NCBI GenBank assembly: GCA_003134755.1
Contig: PLCK01000283.1
Coordinates: forward strand, 11,489-22,519
Origin: Actinomycetota bacterium
Lineage (GTDB): Bacteria; Actinomycetota; Actinomycetes; Acidothermales; Acidothermaceae
Length of the DNA: 11,031 nt
Direction of reading: 5' to 3'
Shown here piece after piece: positions 1 to 6,969 of this stretch. The notes under the pieces were generated by a model. The model saw nothing but the letters and a program-made list of their open reading frames with translations, did no database searches and was not told the origin of the DNA. A program made the position numbers and the translations under genes. Positions within the stretch are counted from its first letter, which is position 1. Each line of letters begins with the position of its first letter.

Positions 1-215
1 CCCGCCAGCTCGCGCAGGCGGCAGTCACGGCACGCGCACGGACGCCCGGCCTCATCAGACTCGGCGCTGCCGCCGACGCCCTCCATGCGTGCACCGGAGT
101 CGCCGTTGCGGTACTCATACCGCGTTGGCGTCGCACCGCCCTCGCCGACGCGGCGATTGCAGCTGGCTTCGGCGTCGCAGGACAGTTGCGCGCCCGGCGG
201 GCGTGGCCACGGTGA
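1..215 (+). CDS. C-terminal end of an unrecognised, probably membrane-associated protein
   Basis: The reading frame with codons starting at position 3 is open from the window edge to a TGA at 213-215, giving about 70 residues. The start lies outside the window. The peptide has an alanine/valine-rich stretch (ADALHACTGVAVAVLIP) followed by an Arg cluster, and then a second apolar stretch (ALADAAIAAGFGVAG) before a basic tail. This looks like the end of a small membrane protein, two short helices with an RWRR turn between them. I do not recognise the family. It converges with the debranching enzyme, leaving 45 bases between the stops. The exact antisense frame is also open and GC3-rich, so strand assignment rests mainly on protein composition. 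Confidence is moderate. Confidence 0.5.
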   Translation, partial: RQLAQAAVTARARTPGLIRLGAAADALHACTGVAVAVLIPRWRRTALADAAIAAGFGVAGQLRARRAWPR

Positions 216-240
216 CGGTCCCGCGACGCATGGAGTCAAC

Positions 241-255
241 GCCACCTTTGGTGGC
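241..255. terminator. Hairpin between two convergent genes, possible terminator
   Basis: A perfect inverted repeat, GCCACC-TTT-GGTGGC, lies in the 45-base gap between the + strand gene ending at 215 and the - strand debrancher ending at 261. Its position fits a bidirectional terminator. It has no T-tract on either side and only six paired bases, so it is weak as an intrinsic terminator by classical rules. High-GC actinomycetes often use hairpins without a T-tract. Confidence 0.35.
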
Positions 256-260
256 AACGG

Positions 261-2297
261 TCAGCGGGCGCCGCCATCACCAGCGGGGGGCCGTTGGTCT
301 TGCTTTGCGGTGACGGCGCACACGCCCCACCGGCCGGGAATCCCACGCAAGGTCACCGCCTGGATGCCGGGGGGCAGGTGTGGCGCGCAACGCAGCCGGT
401 CGCCGTCTGGTTGCAGGCCGAGGAGTACCCGCAGGAACGCGAGGATAGCGCCGCTGGCCCACGCTTGCGGCGAGCAGGCCGTGGGGTAGCGGACCGGAAA
501 CTTCGACGCCGCCCGGTCGAAACCGGCGAAGGTTTCGGGAAGTCTGTGGTCGAAATATCCGCAGGCGTCGATGAACGCGCCGGCGATACGGGCCGCTTCC
601 TCGGCGTAGCCATAGCGGCGTAGCCCCAACGCGATGAGCGCGTTGTCGTGCGGCCAGACGGTGCCGTTGTGGTACTCGATCGGGTTAAACGCTGGTTGTC
701 CCGCTGCCAGGGTGCGCACACCCCAACCGGAAAACAGTCGTGGACCCATCAGGTGAGCGACGACGTCGGCTGCGTGGTCGTCGCTAACGATGCCGCTCCA
801 CAACAGTTCGCCCATGTTAGACGCCAACGTCGGAACTTGCTGTTTGGCGCCGTCCAAGGCCAGCGCATAGAAGTGGCCCGCCCGGTGCCAGAAGTCGCGG
901 TTGAACTGCGCTTTCAGCTTCGCGGCCGCAACCTCGAGTTGTTCAGCCAGCTCGGGGTCGCGCCAGCAGTCGCGGGCGAGCCGCGCGGCCCTGATACGGG
1001 CGTCGTAGGCGTAGCCCTGCAGCTCGCAGGTGGCCCTGGGCAGCGTCGCAAGGTTGCCGTCGGGGTGCACGATGGAGTTCCAGGAGTCTTTCCAGCATTG
1101 GTTGGCAAGACCCGTGGTCGGGTTTCTGGTCTGGTATTCGATGTAGCCGTCGCCGTCGAGGTCACCGAAGTCTGAGATCCAGTCCAACGCAGCGAGGGCA
1201 TGCGGTTGCAATTGCAGCGCTGTGTCGGTGTCGCCGGTCCACAGCTGGTACTCGTCCAGCAAGATCAGGAACAGCGCGGTGGTGTCCGCGGCTCCGTAGT
1301 AGGGCGATTGTGGTTGCTGGTGGAGGTAGGTCAGGTCGTCGTGGCGCAGCTCGTGCAGGATCTTGCCGGGTTCGGCATCGCGGAAGTCGTCGAAGTCGTC
1401 GGCTTGCCTGGCGGCCAGCGCGAGCAGTGTGGTGCGTGCGAGTTCGGGGGCGAATGGCAACGCCTGGTAGCTGGCGATCATCGCGTCGCGGCCAAACAGT
1501 GCCATGAACCAGGGCAGTCCGGCAGCAGGGACGCTGCCGGACACACCGGGTGGGTAGAACCGTAGCGCGGCCAGGTCGACCAAGGCGCGCCGGTACGCGT
1601 GGCGCAGGTCGTCACAGTCTGTGTCGAGCGACGGTGCCCGCTCTAGCCAATCTTCCAGCGAGCATTCCATGTTCGGGCGGCGACGGGTCTTCGGCGTCGG
1701 ACGCTGATTGCTGGCCAGCACCGACACCGTCACGGTGGTACGCCAATCGTGGTGGGCGGCCACCGTCGCGGTGAATAGGACCGATCCTTCGGTGAACTCG
1801 CCGCCGGTGGCTTCGATCCGCGTTTCGCGGCGAAAGCCTTCAACTTCGTAGCTCAGCAGTACCGCGTGGGTGGCGGCCTGCCGGTCGATCCCACCCTTCT
1901 TTGCCCGCCCGTCTTTGACCTCGAATATCGAGGCGAAGTCGGCGTCGAACACGACGCCCAGCTGAACCCGCACCTCGTTCGTGCTGTGGTTGGTGAGCGT
2001 CACTTCGTCAACCATGCCGTCGCCGACCCGACGGCGGCGCGCCACCGACATTGTCGGGTTGTGGAAGATGGTCCCCGTCGTCGGGATGAGGAAAAACATG
2101 GCTTCGTCGTAGCCGTCGGTGTCGACCGACAGCACTCGCAACCGCCGCCCGTTCAACTGCAGCTCCCAGCGGGACAGGTGACGCATGTCCTGGAAGAACA
2201 ACCCTTGAGGGTCCTCAGTTGCCGCCACGATGTCGCCGCCGGTCTCGCTGACCACGAACGTGGACCCGTCCAGCACGGTGGTCTGCGGGGGCCTCAT
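261..2297 (-). CDS. Amylo-alpha-1,6-glucosidase-type glycogen debranching enzyme
   Basis: The 678-residue protein has the two-part architecture of bacterial amylo-alpha-1,6-glucosidase-like proteins. An N-terminal beta-rich domain of the debranching-enzyme type covers about residues 8-200 (SETGGDIVAATEDPQGLFFQD, then ...RHLSRWEL). A C-terminal (alpha/alpha)6-barrel covers about 225-660. Typical barrel motifs are PWFMALFGRDAM (262-273), DLDGDGYIEYQTRN (379-392), NQCWKDSW (399-406), GELLWSGI (496-503), YHNGTVWPHDNALI (542-555) and CSPQAWASGA (608-617). The family removes alpha-1,6 branches or related glucosides in the cytoplasm. Exact substrate is uncertain, since related barrels hydrolyse other glucosides. 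No signal peptide is seen. The ATG start has GGGGTGA about six bases upstream. It follows the MarR gene on the same strand after a 181-base gap holding a shared operator-like motif, so it is probably transcribed separately. Confidence 0.88.
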   Translation of the reverse strand: MRPPQTTVLDGSTFVVSETGGDIVAATEDPQGLFFQDMRHLSRWELQLNGRRLRVLSVDTDGYDEAMFFLIPTTGTIFHNPTMSVARRRRVGDGMVDEVTLTNHSTNEVRVQLGVVFDADFASIFEVKDGRAKKGGIDRQAATHAVLLSYEVEGFRRETRIEATGGEFTEGSVLFTATVAAHHDWRTTVTVSVLASNQRPTPKTRRRPNMECSLEDWLERAPSLDTDCDDLRHAYRRALVDLAALRFYPPGVSGSVPAAGLPWFMALFGRDAMIASYQALPFAPELARTTLLALAARQADDFDDFRDAEPGKILHELRHDDLTYLHQQPQSPYYGAADTTALFLILLDEYQLWTGDTDTALQLQPHALAALDWISDFGDLDGDGYIEYQTRNPTTGLANQCWKDSWNSIVHPDGNLATLPRATCELQGYAYDARIRAARLARDCWRDPELAEQLEVAAAKLKAQFNRDFWHRAGHFYALALDGAKQQVPTLASNMGELLWSGIVSDDHAADVVAHLMGPRLFSGWGVRTLAAGQPAFNPIEYHNGTVWPHDNALIALGLRRYGYAEEAARIAGAFIDACGYFDHRLPETFAGFDRAASKFPVRYPTACSPQAWASGAILAFLRVLLGLQPDGDRLRCAPHLPPGIQAVTLRGIPGRWGVCAVTAKQDQRPPAGDGGAR

Positions 2298-2310
2298 ACG
2301 ATGTCACCCC

Positions 2311-2342
2311 AATCAACAGACGCCGACACTGCAGCGCGTCAA
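2311..2342 (-). promoter_or_regulatory. Weak candidate promoter for the debrancher
   Basis: Reading the - strand, TTGACG (2342-2337) is a good -35 match. It is followed after 18 bases by TGTTGA (2318-2313), a poor -10. The start of transcription would be close to 2305, leaving a leader of only a few bases before the ATG at 2297. That conflicts with use of the visible ribosome binding site, so this is a tentative call. Confidence 0.2.
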
Positions 2343-2352
2343 GCACCGCGGA

Positions 2353-2368
2353 CTTTGCAACCGCAAAG
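2353..2368. repeat. Short perfect hairpin upstream of the debrancher
   Basis: CTTTGC-AACC-GCAAAG forms a six-base-pair stem with a four-base loop. It lies between the operator-like motif at 2382-2396 and the debrancher start at 2297. It could be a weak terminator for the MarR transcript, which ends at 2479, or a second protein-binding site. Apart from this, the motif and an eight-base palindrome AGATATCT (2377-2384), I see nothing in 2298-2478. Confidence 0.35.
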
Positions 2369-2381
2369 GTTTCGACAGATA

Positions 2382-2396
2382 TCTCGTACCCCGATA
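2382..2396. promoter_or_regulatory. Operator-like motif, copy 1 (debrancher upstream region)
   Basis: TCTCGTACCCCGATA matches the pattern TNTCGTNNNNCGATA shared with 2984-2998 and 9262-9276. On the - strand it reads TATCG-GGGTA-CGAGA, an inverted repeat with arms matching at four of five positions. It ends 84 bases upstream of the debrancher ATG, between the MarR stop and the debrancher start. Binding by the neighbouring MarR protein is an inference. Confidence 0.5.
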
Positions 2397-2478
2397 CTTC
2401 CGGGTCATTCGCCTGCCGGCCCGGCTGCTGGCTGACACGGCATGGGCAGCGTGCCCCAGAGCTCACGCGGTCGTGGCT

Positions 2479-2895
2479 TCAGTCGGGCGTCGGCTTTACG
2501 GCGTTCGTCAGATCACGCAGGATGGGGCCGAATCGGCGTAGTTCGGCCACGTGCAGGGATGTCAGTGCGGACAGGCGACGGCTGGCGTCCGGGGTCAGCT
2601 GGACGCGGACCACGCGCGCGTCGTTGTCGGATCGCTTGCGGACCACGAGCCCGGCAGCTTCGCCGCGGTCAACCAGCTCGACGGCGCTGTGCGGGCGCAC
2701 CAGTAGGTACTCGGCGATCTCACCGATCGTTGGGCCGCGTGGATCGGCGTGGCCCTTGATCGCCAGCAACAGCTGATGCTGCATGGGTGTGAGTCCTGCC
2801 GCGCGCGCTTGGCCGGCGCTCCAGTGTTCGAATCGGCGAAGGGTGGTGCGAAACGCCAACAGCCTCGCGAAGTCGTCGCTGCTCAGCCGGGCCAT
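2479..2895 (-). CDS. MarR-family transcriptional regulator
   Basis: The 138-residue protein has the MarR winged-helix layout. An N-terminal dimerisation helix (FARLLAFRTTLRRFEHWS) is followed by LTPMQHQLLLAIKGH, a helix-turn-helix with recognition helix IGEIAEYLLVRPHSAVELVDRGEAAGLV, and a wing with the family-typical basic/acidic pattern RKRSDNDARVVRVQLT. A long C-terminal dimerisation helix follows. MarR proteins are dimers that usually repress their own and nearby genes and release DNA on binding small phenolic or oxidising effectors; no effector can be read here. I chose ATG 2895; a TTG two codons upstream (2901) is the only other in-frame option before a stop. No good ribosome binding site is seen next to either start. 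An operator-like motif lies about 90 bases upstream, consistent with autoregulation. Confidence 0.88.
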   Translation of the reverse strand: MARLSSDDFARLLAFRTTLRRFEHWSAGQARAAGLTPMQHQLLLAIKGHADPRGPTIGEIAEYLLVRPHSAVELVDRGEAAGLVVRKRSDNDARVVRVQLTPDASRRLSALTSLHVAELRRFGPILRDLTNAVKPTPD

Positions 2896-2983
2896 CAGCA
2901 AGTTGTACCAGGCAGCAGCGTCCCTCCCTCATCGAAGTGGCGGCCCAGTTTCGCAAATGTTCTCGTCGGCGACCTGTTCACAA

Positions 2984-2998
2984 TGTCGTAGTACGATA
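2984..2998. promoter_or_regulatory. Operator-like motif, copy 2 (MarR / small-gene divergent region)
   Basis: TGTCGTAGTACGATA matches TNTCGTNNNNCGATA. Inside it, TCGTA-G-TACGA (2986-2996) is a perfect palindrome. The motif sits in the 231-base region between the divergent MarR and small genes, where an autoregulatory MarR operator is expected. The overlapping TACGAT (2992-2997) resembles a -10 for the + strand gene, but no -35 is seen at the right distance. Confidence 0.55.
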
Positions 2999-3085
2999 CA
3001 GTTGTTTGGGCAGGCTGCGTCGCACCGCGAGACCGAAGGCGGAACTCGCCCCGTCGGCAACAGGACGTGACGGAGATGGTCCGCG

Positions 3086-3108
3086 GGTCGCGAGGCGCCT
3101 GCGCGACC
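3086..3108 (+). promoter_or_regulatory. GC-rich hairpin just before the small gene's ribosome binding site
   Basis: GGTCGCG (3086-3092) pairs perfectly with CGCGACC (3102-3108) around a nine-base loop. The stem ends nine bases before the GGAGG (3118-3122) that serves the ATG at 3127. Such a placement could influence translation or mRNA stability, but it could also be a chance structure in GC-rich DNA. Confidence 0.3.
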
Positions 3109-3126
3109 GGCAGGAGCGGAGGAAGC

Positions 3127-3402
3127 ATGGGCGTCGAACGCGCAGTTGCTGCGCAGGACCAAGCGGAGAATCCGGATCGGGCGTTCGCCTATTGGCGCCA
3201 CGCCTCGCTCGCACTGAGGGCCGCCGAGATTCGGGGAGAACCGTACGTGGCTTTGCTTCGGCGCTCTGAGGAGGTTATCCTCGCGCGCGGCGTTCTCCTG
3301 CGCGAGCGGGTCCAAGCCGGACTACGGGTGCCGAACAGCGTCATGAGTCATCAATCCCTCGACGAGTTCCTTCTTCGCCAACCGGACGACAGGCTCAGCT
3401 AG
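3127..3402 (+). CDS. Small hypothetical protein divergent from the MarR gene
   Basis: This 91-residue frame is the only one in the 2896-3438 gap with good translation signals: GGAGG (3118-3122) lies four bases before the ATG. I preferred this start to the in-frame ATG at 3067, which adds 20 low-quality residues and lacks a ribosome binding site. The protein looks mostly alpha-helical, with alternating charged and apolar residues (RAFAYWRHASLALRAAEI; LLRRSEEVILARGVLLRERV), no signal peptide, membrane segment or cysteine. I do not recognise a family. It is transcribed away from the MarR gene with an operator-like motif between them, so it may be a target of that regulator. It converges with the enolase-superfamily gene, 36 bases away. 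Confidence 0.5.
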   Translation: MGVERAVAAQDQAENPDRAFAYWRHASLALRAAEIRGEPYVALLRRSEEVILARGVLLRERVQAGLRVPNSVMSHQSLDEFLLRQPDDRLS

Positions 3403-3410
3403 CGGAGGCG

Positions 3411-3428
3411 AGCCCCGATCGGCTGGGG
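3411..3428. terminator. Weak hairpin between convergent genes
   Basis: CCCC (3413-3416) can pair with GGGG (3425-3428), or alternatively AGCC (3411-3414) with GGCT (3421-3424), in the 36-base gap between two convergent stops. The following bases are T-rich for this genome (GGTTCGGTTCT). The pairing is short and the call rests mostly on position. Confidence 0.2.
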
Positions 3429-3438
3429 TGGTTCGGTT

Positions 3439-4575
3439 CTAGGCGACTCGGTACGGCTCGGCGTTCGCGTGCTTGAACACGTAGCCGTTACCCGGCGTCA
3501 CAGCTGGTGTGAGGGCGCCGTTTTGGGGCCGCACGATGCCGTCGAACAGCATGTTCTCGATGCGGACGTGGTCGTGGAAGTATTCGAGGTGGCGCAGGTT
3601 GGGGGGGACGGTCGCGGCATGCAGGTGGATCGCGGGGCCGCAGTGGCCGGAGAGTGGCAACTGCGCGGCGGCGCTCAGAGCTGCTACGCGCAGCCATTCG
3701 GTGATCCCGCCACAGCGGCCGATGTCGGCTTGCAGGACGTCGACGGCGCCGGCGGCGAGCATGTTCGCGAAATAGTTGAGGTCGTAGCCGTATTCGCCTG
3801 CGGCGACGTCTAGTGGCAGTGCGTCCACCAGTGCGGCAAGGCCGTGCAGATCGTCGGAGCTGACGGGCTCTTCGAACCAGCTGACGCCGAAGTCGGCGGC
3901 GAACCGCATGCCGAGCTTTCTGGCTTGCACCCGGTCGTATCCTCCGTTGGCATCGACGAACAGTTCGGCGTCGTCACCGATCGCGTCGCGGACGGCGGCG
4001 ATGCGTGCGACGTCGGAGCGCCATGAGCGTCCCCAGTCGGTGCCGATCTTCATCTTGACGCGGGGTATACCGGCACCGACCCAGCCGGCGAGTTGGTTCA
4101 ACAGCTGCGGCATGGAGTAGGTGGTGAATCCTCCGCTGCCGTAGATCGGTACCGACTCCCGCACCGGGCCGAGCAACTTATGCAGCGGCTGGTCCAGGGC
4201 GCGGGCTTTGGCGTCCCACAATGCAAGGTCGACGGCGGCGATCGCCATCGACGACAGCCCAGGTCGGCCCAGGTTGCGGATCGCTTTCACCATCGCGGAC
4301 CAGGCCGCGCCGGTGTCCCGGACGTCGATGCCGATGACCTTGGGTGTCAGTGTCTGCGTGATGACCTCGACCATCGCCTGGTGGCCGTAGGCGAAGCCGA
4401 GCCCGCTGCCACCCGCTTGCAGGCCCAATTCGACGACGACGAGCGTTGTGGTGTCCCAGGCCAGGGTGCCGTCGGCTTCGGGAAGGTCGGTCGGGATCGT
4501 GTAGGCCGACACGTTCAGCCGCACCACGCGCAGATCGTCGTCGGCCACGACACGCTCAGGCGCCACCTCAGCCAT
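3439..4575 (-). CDS. Enolase-superfamily enzyme, mandelate racemase subgroup
   Basis: The 378-residue protein has the enolase-superfamily N-terminal capping domain (about 1-130) and a (beta/alpha)7beta barrel. Visible catalytic residues are K174-x-K176 (RVKMKIG), metal ligands D208 (VDANGGY), E235 (WFEEP) and E261 (AGEYGYD), the dyad D284 (QADIGRCGG) and H311 (SGHCGP), and E331. The spacings 261-284-311-331 equal those of E247, D270, H297 and E317 in mandelate racemase, so the active site is intact. Known members abstract a proton alpha to a carboxylate, and most with this set dehydrate sugar acids to 2-keto-3-deoxy acids. Racemase activity cannot be excluded and the substrate is unknown. It is the last gene of the operon. 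Its ATG overlaps the upstream gene by eight bases and has GGAGG six bases before it. Confidence 0.88.
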   Translation of the reverse strand: MAEVAPERVVADDDLRVVRLNVSAYTIPTDLPEADGTLAWDTTTLVVVELGLQAGGSGLGFAYGHQAMVEVITQTLTPKVIGIDVRDTGAAWSAMVKAIRNLGRPGLSSMAIAAVDLALWDAKARALDQPLHKLLGPVRESVPIYGSGGFTTYSMPQLLNQLAGWVGAGIPRVKMKIGTDWGRSWRSDVARIAAVRDAIGDDAELFVDANGGYDRVQARKLGMRFAADFGVSWFEEPVSSDDLHGLAALVDALPLDVAAGEYGYDLNYFANMLAAGAVDVLQADIGRCGGITEWLRVAALSAAAQLPLSGHCGPAIHLHAATVPPNLRHLEYFHDHVRIENMLFDGIVRPQNGALTPAVTPGNGYVFKHANAEPYRVA

Positions 4576-6256
4576 GACGAGCCTCCGCGGCCGCGGCCGG
4601 GCCGGTGTGCTGGTGGGCGGTCAGGTGGTCCGCGACGCGGGCGGCCAGCGACATGATCGTCAGCGCCGGGTTAGCGGAGCCCTGGGTCGGCAGCACGCTA
4701 CCGTCGGTGATGTAGAGGTTCGGCACGGCGAAGGTGCGCTGTTCGGCGTTGACGACGCCGTCTTTGGGTGAGCGTGCCATCCGGCAGCCGCCGACGAGGT
4801 GGGCGAATCGTCGGATGGTCATCGTTTCGGTCGCGCCGGCGGCGCGCAGGATTTCTTCCATCTTCGTTTGGGCGGCGGCCATCAGTTGCTTGTCGTTCTC
4901 GCCCATCGAGTAGTGGAAGTTGGCCACCGGCAGCCCGTGCCGGTCGACCTCGTCGGACAGGGTCACCGCGTTTGAGTGCAAGGGCAGCAGTTCGCACAGG
5001 GCGCCCAGTGATGCCCAGTGGACGTAGTCGCGCATGTATTCGCGCAATGATTCACCCCAGTGTCCTTGGGCGACGACGTGTTCGGCGTAGGTGATCGGTA
5101 GCGGTGACACGGTCTGGATGGAGAACCCGCGCTTGTAGGGTTTCGCGGGGTCGGTTTCGTAGAACTGTTCGCAGCTGACTTCCGGTGGCGGCCCTTTGTA
5201 CATCCGCACTTCGGCCTCGAACCGTCCGGCGGTCTGCGGCGCGCCTTGCACCATGACGTAGCGACCGACCTGGCCGTCGTCGTTGCACAGCCCGTCTTTG
5301 AACCGGTTCGATGCCGATAGCAACAGCAGGCGCGGCGTTTCGATCGAGTAGCCGGCCACCGCGACCATCCTGGCGCGCTGCCGGTGCTCGATGCCGTCCT
5401 TGAAGTAGGTGACCCCGGTCGCGCGGCCGGTGTGGTCGTCGACGAGCACCTTGCTCACGTGGCAGTGCGCGCGGATCTCCGCGCCGTGCGCGAGCGCGTC
5501 GGGGATGTGGGTGATCAGCGGGGACGCCTTGGCGTTGACTTTGCAGCCCTGTAGGCAAAATCCGCGGTAGATGCAGCGCGGTCGGTTCCCGAAGCGTCCG
5601 TTGGCGATGGCGACCGGCCCGACCCGTGCCGGGATACCGAGCTTCTCGCAGCCGGCGATGAACACATCTCCGTTGCCGGAGATCGGTTGAGCGTGGAAGG
5701 GGTAGGAGTGCGGGTCGCCCCACGGCCAATCCTGTCCGGCGACCGGGAGCTCTTGCTCGAGCTGCTCGTAGTAGGGCCGAAGGTCGGTGTAGGAGATCGG
5801 CCAGTCGGCGCCGACCCCGTCGCCGGTGAAGGTGGCGAAGTCGGAGGGATGGAATCGGGGGGTGTAGCCGGCGTAGTGCACCATCGATCCGCCGACGCCA
5901 CGCCCGGAGTTGTTCGAGCCCAGCGGAACCGGATCCGCGCCACTGATGACCCTCGGATCTGTCCAGTACAGCGAGTGCGAGCCGCGTTCGTCGCTGACCC
6001 AGTCGGTCTCCGGATCCCAAAACGGCCCGGCGTCCAACGCCACCACCGACCAGCCGGCGCGGGCGAGACGCTGCGCGAGTGTCCCGCCGCCGGCTCCGCA
6101 ACCGACGATGACAATGTCGACCTCGTCGCGTTCGTCGTAGCGCGTCATCTCATCACGGAGCCGATGCGGAAAGCCCGGTGAGCTCGGCAGCAACCAGGCG
6201 GACTCGTTGCGGTCCCGCACGTCGCCATACAGCGACAGATTCGTCCCGAGCTTCAC
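4568..6256 (-). CDS. GMC-family flavoprotein dehydrogenase, gluconate 2-dehydrogenase large-subunit type
   Basis: The 562-residue protein has an N-terminal FAD-binding Rossmann motif VGCGAGGGTLAQRL (51-64) with the acidic end VVALDAG (71-77). GSNNSGRGVGGSMVHYAG (113-130) fits the flavin-binding loop. The C-terminal GMC active site shows H486 (FAHLVGGCRM) and N529 (GSANPALTIMSLAARVADH), the expected His/Asn pair. Cysteines C228, C234 and C238 (CIYRGFCLQGCKVNAKA) resemble the Fe-S ligand cluster of membrane-linked gluconate, sorbitol and FAD-glucose dehydrogenases. Together with the adjacent subunit 3 homologue this indicates a dehydrogenase, not an oxidase, acting on a sugar, polyol or sugar acid. 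Choline-type or steroid substrates are less likely. It starts at GTG 6256, overlapping the upstream stop. Residues 1-45 precede the FAD motif and carry no signal peptide. Confidence 0.9.
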   Translation of the reverse strand: MKLGTNLSLYGDVRDRNESAWLLPSSPGFPHRLRDEMTRYDERDEVDIVIVGCGAGGGTLAQRLARAGWSVVALDAGPFWDPETDWVSDERGSHSLYWTDPRVISGADPVPLGSNNSGRGVGGSMVHYAGYTPRFHPSDFATFTGDGVGADWPISYTDLRPYYEQLEQELPVAGQDWPWGDPHSYPFHAQPISGNGDVFIAGCEKLGIPARVGPVAIANGRFGNRPRCIYRGFCLQGCKVNAKASPLITHIPDALAHGAEIRAHCHVSKVLVDDHTGRATGVTYFKDGIEHRQRARMVAVAGYSIETPRLLLLSASNRFKDGLCNDDGQVGRYVMVQGAPQTAGRFEAEVRMYKGPPPEVSCEQFYETDPAKPYKRGFSIQTVSPLPITYAEHVVAQGHWGESLREYMRDYVHWASLGALCELLPLHSNAVTLSDEVDRHGLPVANFHYSMGENDKQLMAAAQTKMEEILRAAGATETMTIRRFAHLVGGCRMARSPKDGVVNAEQRTFAVPNLYITDGSVLPTQGSANPALTIMSLAARVADHLTAHQHTGPAAAAEARHG

Positions 6257-6969
6257 GACGACTCACCGGTCACTGCGGCGGCTTGCCGTCGTTTGGCTGC
6301 TTCGGCGCGTCGGGTCCACGGCACCGGATCGGTGTTGGCCGCATCGGCTACTTCGAACTTCTCGCGCGCGTCTAGTCCCATGTTCTTGTATCCGCGGGGA
6401 TAGGCCGGGCCCGGGAAGCCGATCTCATTCCAGGCCCAAGGGTGGGAGTAGAACGCGGTGCAGGCGTACCGGGTCCACAGCGACCACACGTGTGTTGCCG
6501 GCAGCCCATGCCAGGACTGCGCGTCGAGCTCTTGCACCGCCTGCACCAGGGCGGCCTGCTGCTGCTGACCGAGCTGCGACAACGACGTCCCGCCTTGGCG
6601 CTTCGCGTCGTTGTCGAGGAACGCGAGCGTCTGCCGCCAAGCCTGCGCGTCCTCCGGCATGTCGGCGTAGTGCCAGCCGTCGGTCTCACCAGTCGCGAGC
6701 CGGACGTCGATCAGAGCCGCCACCGGAATGCGCGGCTCCTCGTGTTGGGCCAGCAGCTGGTCACACAACGCCTCAGCGGTGGCCTGCTCGACGCCGGTGA
6801 AGAACGACAACTCAGGTGAGGGCGTGAGCCGAGCCAACACGACGCCCGCTGTGACGGCGTCCCAGCGGTCGACCTCATTGAGCACGTCGAACCCAGGGAA
6901 GCGGGGCGGTGACGAGCCGGGCGTTCGTCCGCGGTTGCGGTCAGCGATGAATACCACGCTCGGGTTCAC
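6253..6969 (-). CDS. Gluconate 2-dehydrogenase subunit 3 family protein
   Basis: The 238-residue protein matches the small-subunit family that partners GMC dehydrogenases. It contains LSFFTGVEQATAEALCDQLL (54-73), a conserved PEDAQAWRQTLAFLD (105-119), and the family-typical C-terminal block YSHPWAWNEIGF (174-185) followed by PGPAYPRGY (186-194). In known complexes this subunit stabilises the flavoprotein and often carries a Tat signal for export. None is visible here, so the complex is probably cytoplasmic. I chose GTG 6969 because it overlaps the upstream TGA in a GTGA junction like the other genes of the operon. The frame stays open for 96 more codons upstream, but that stretch lies inside the membrane-protein gene and reads as Arg/Gly-rich nonsense. 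Confidence 0.87.
   Translation of the reverse strand: MNPSVVFIADRNRGRTPGSSPPRFPGFDVLNEVDRWDAVTAGVVLARLTPSPELSFFTGVEQATAEALCDQLLAQHEEPRIPVAALIDVRLATGETDGWHYADMPEDAQAWRQTLAFLDNDAKRQGGTSLSQLGQQQQAALVQAVQELDAQSWHGLPATHVWSLWTRYACTAFYSHPWAWNEIGFPGPAYPRGYKNMGLDAREKFEVADAANTDPVPWTRRAEAAKRRQAAAVTGESS

Noticed and set aside
3..119. Antisense frame of the left-edge gene (Cys-containing, GC3-rich)
   Set aside because: RNY-like codons make both strands look coding. The + strand peptide has convincing helix-turn-helix hydrophobic structure and a clean stop, so I preferred it, without certainty.
85..489. + strand frame overlapping the debrancher end
   Set aside because: It is antisense to the debrancher's conserved C-terminus and composed of Pro, Arg and Ser.
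2992..2997. TACGAT as the -10 of a promoter for the small gene
   Set aside because: No -35-like element lies 16-19 bases upstream, and the bases are already explained by the operator-like motif.
2929..3315. 128-codon - strand frame upstream of the MarR gene
   Set aside because: It overlaps the better supported small + strand gene and the operator-like motif, has no good ribosome binding site and reads as low-quality sequence.
5052..6101. 349-codon - strand frame within the GMC gene
   Set aside because: It is a shadow frame of extreme Arg content, produced by the GC-rich codons of the real gene.
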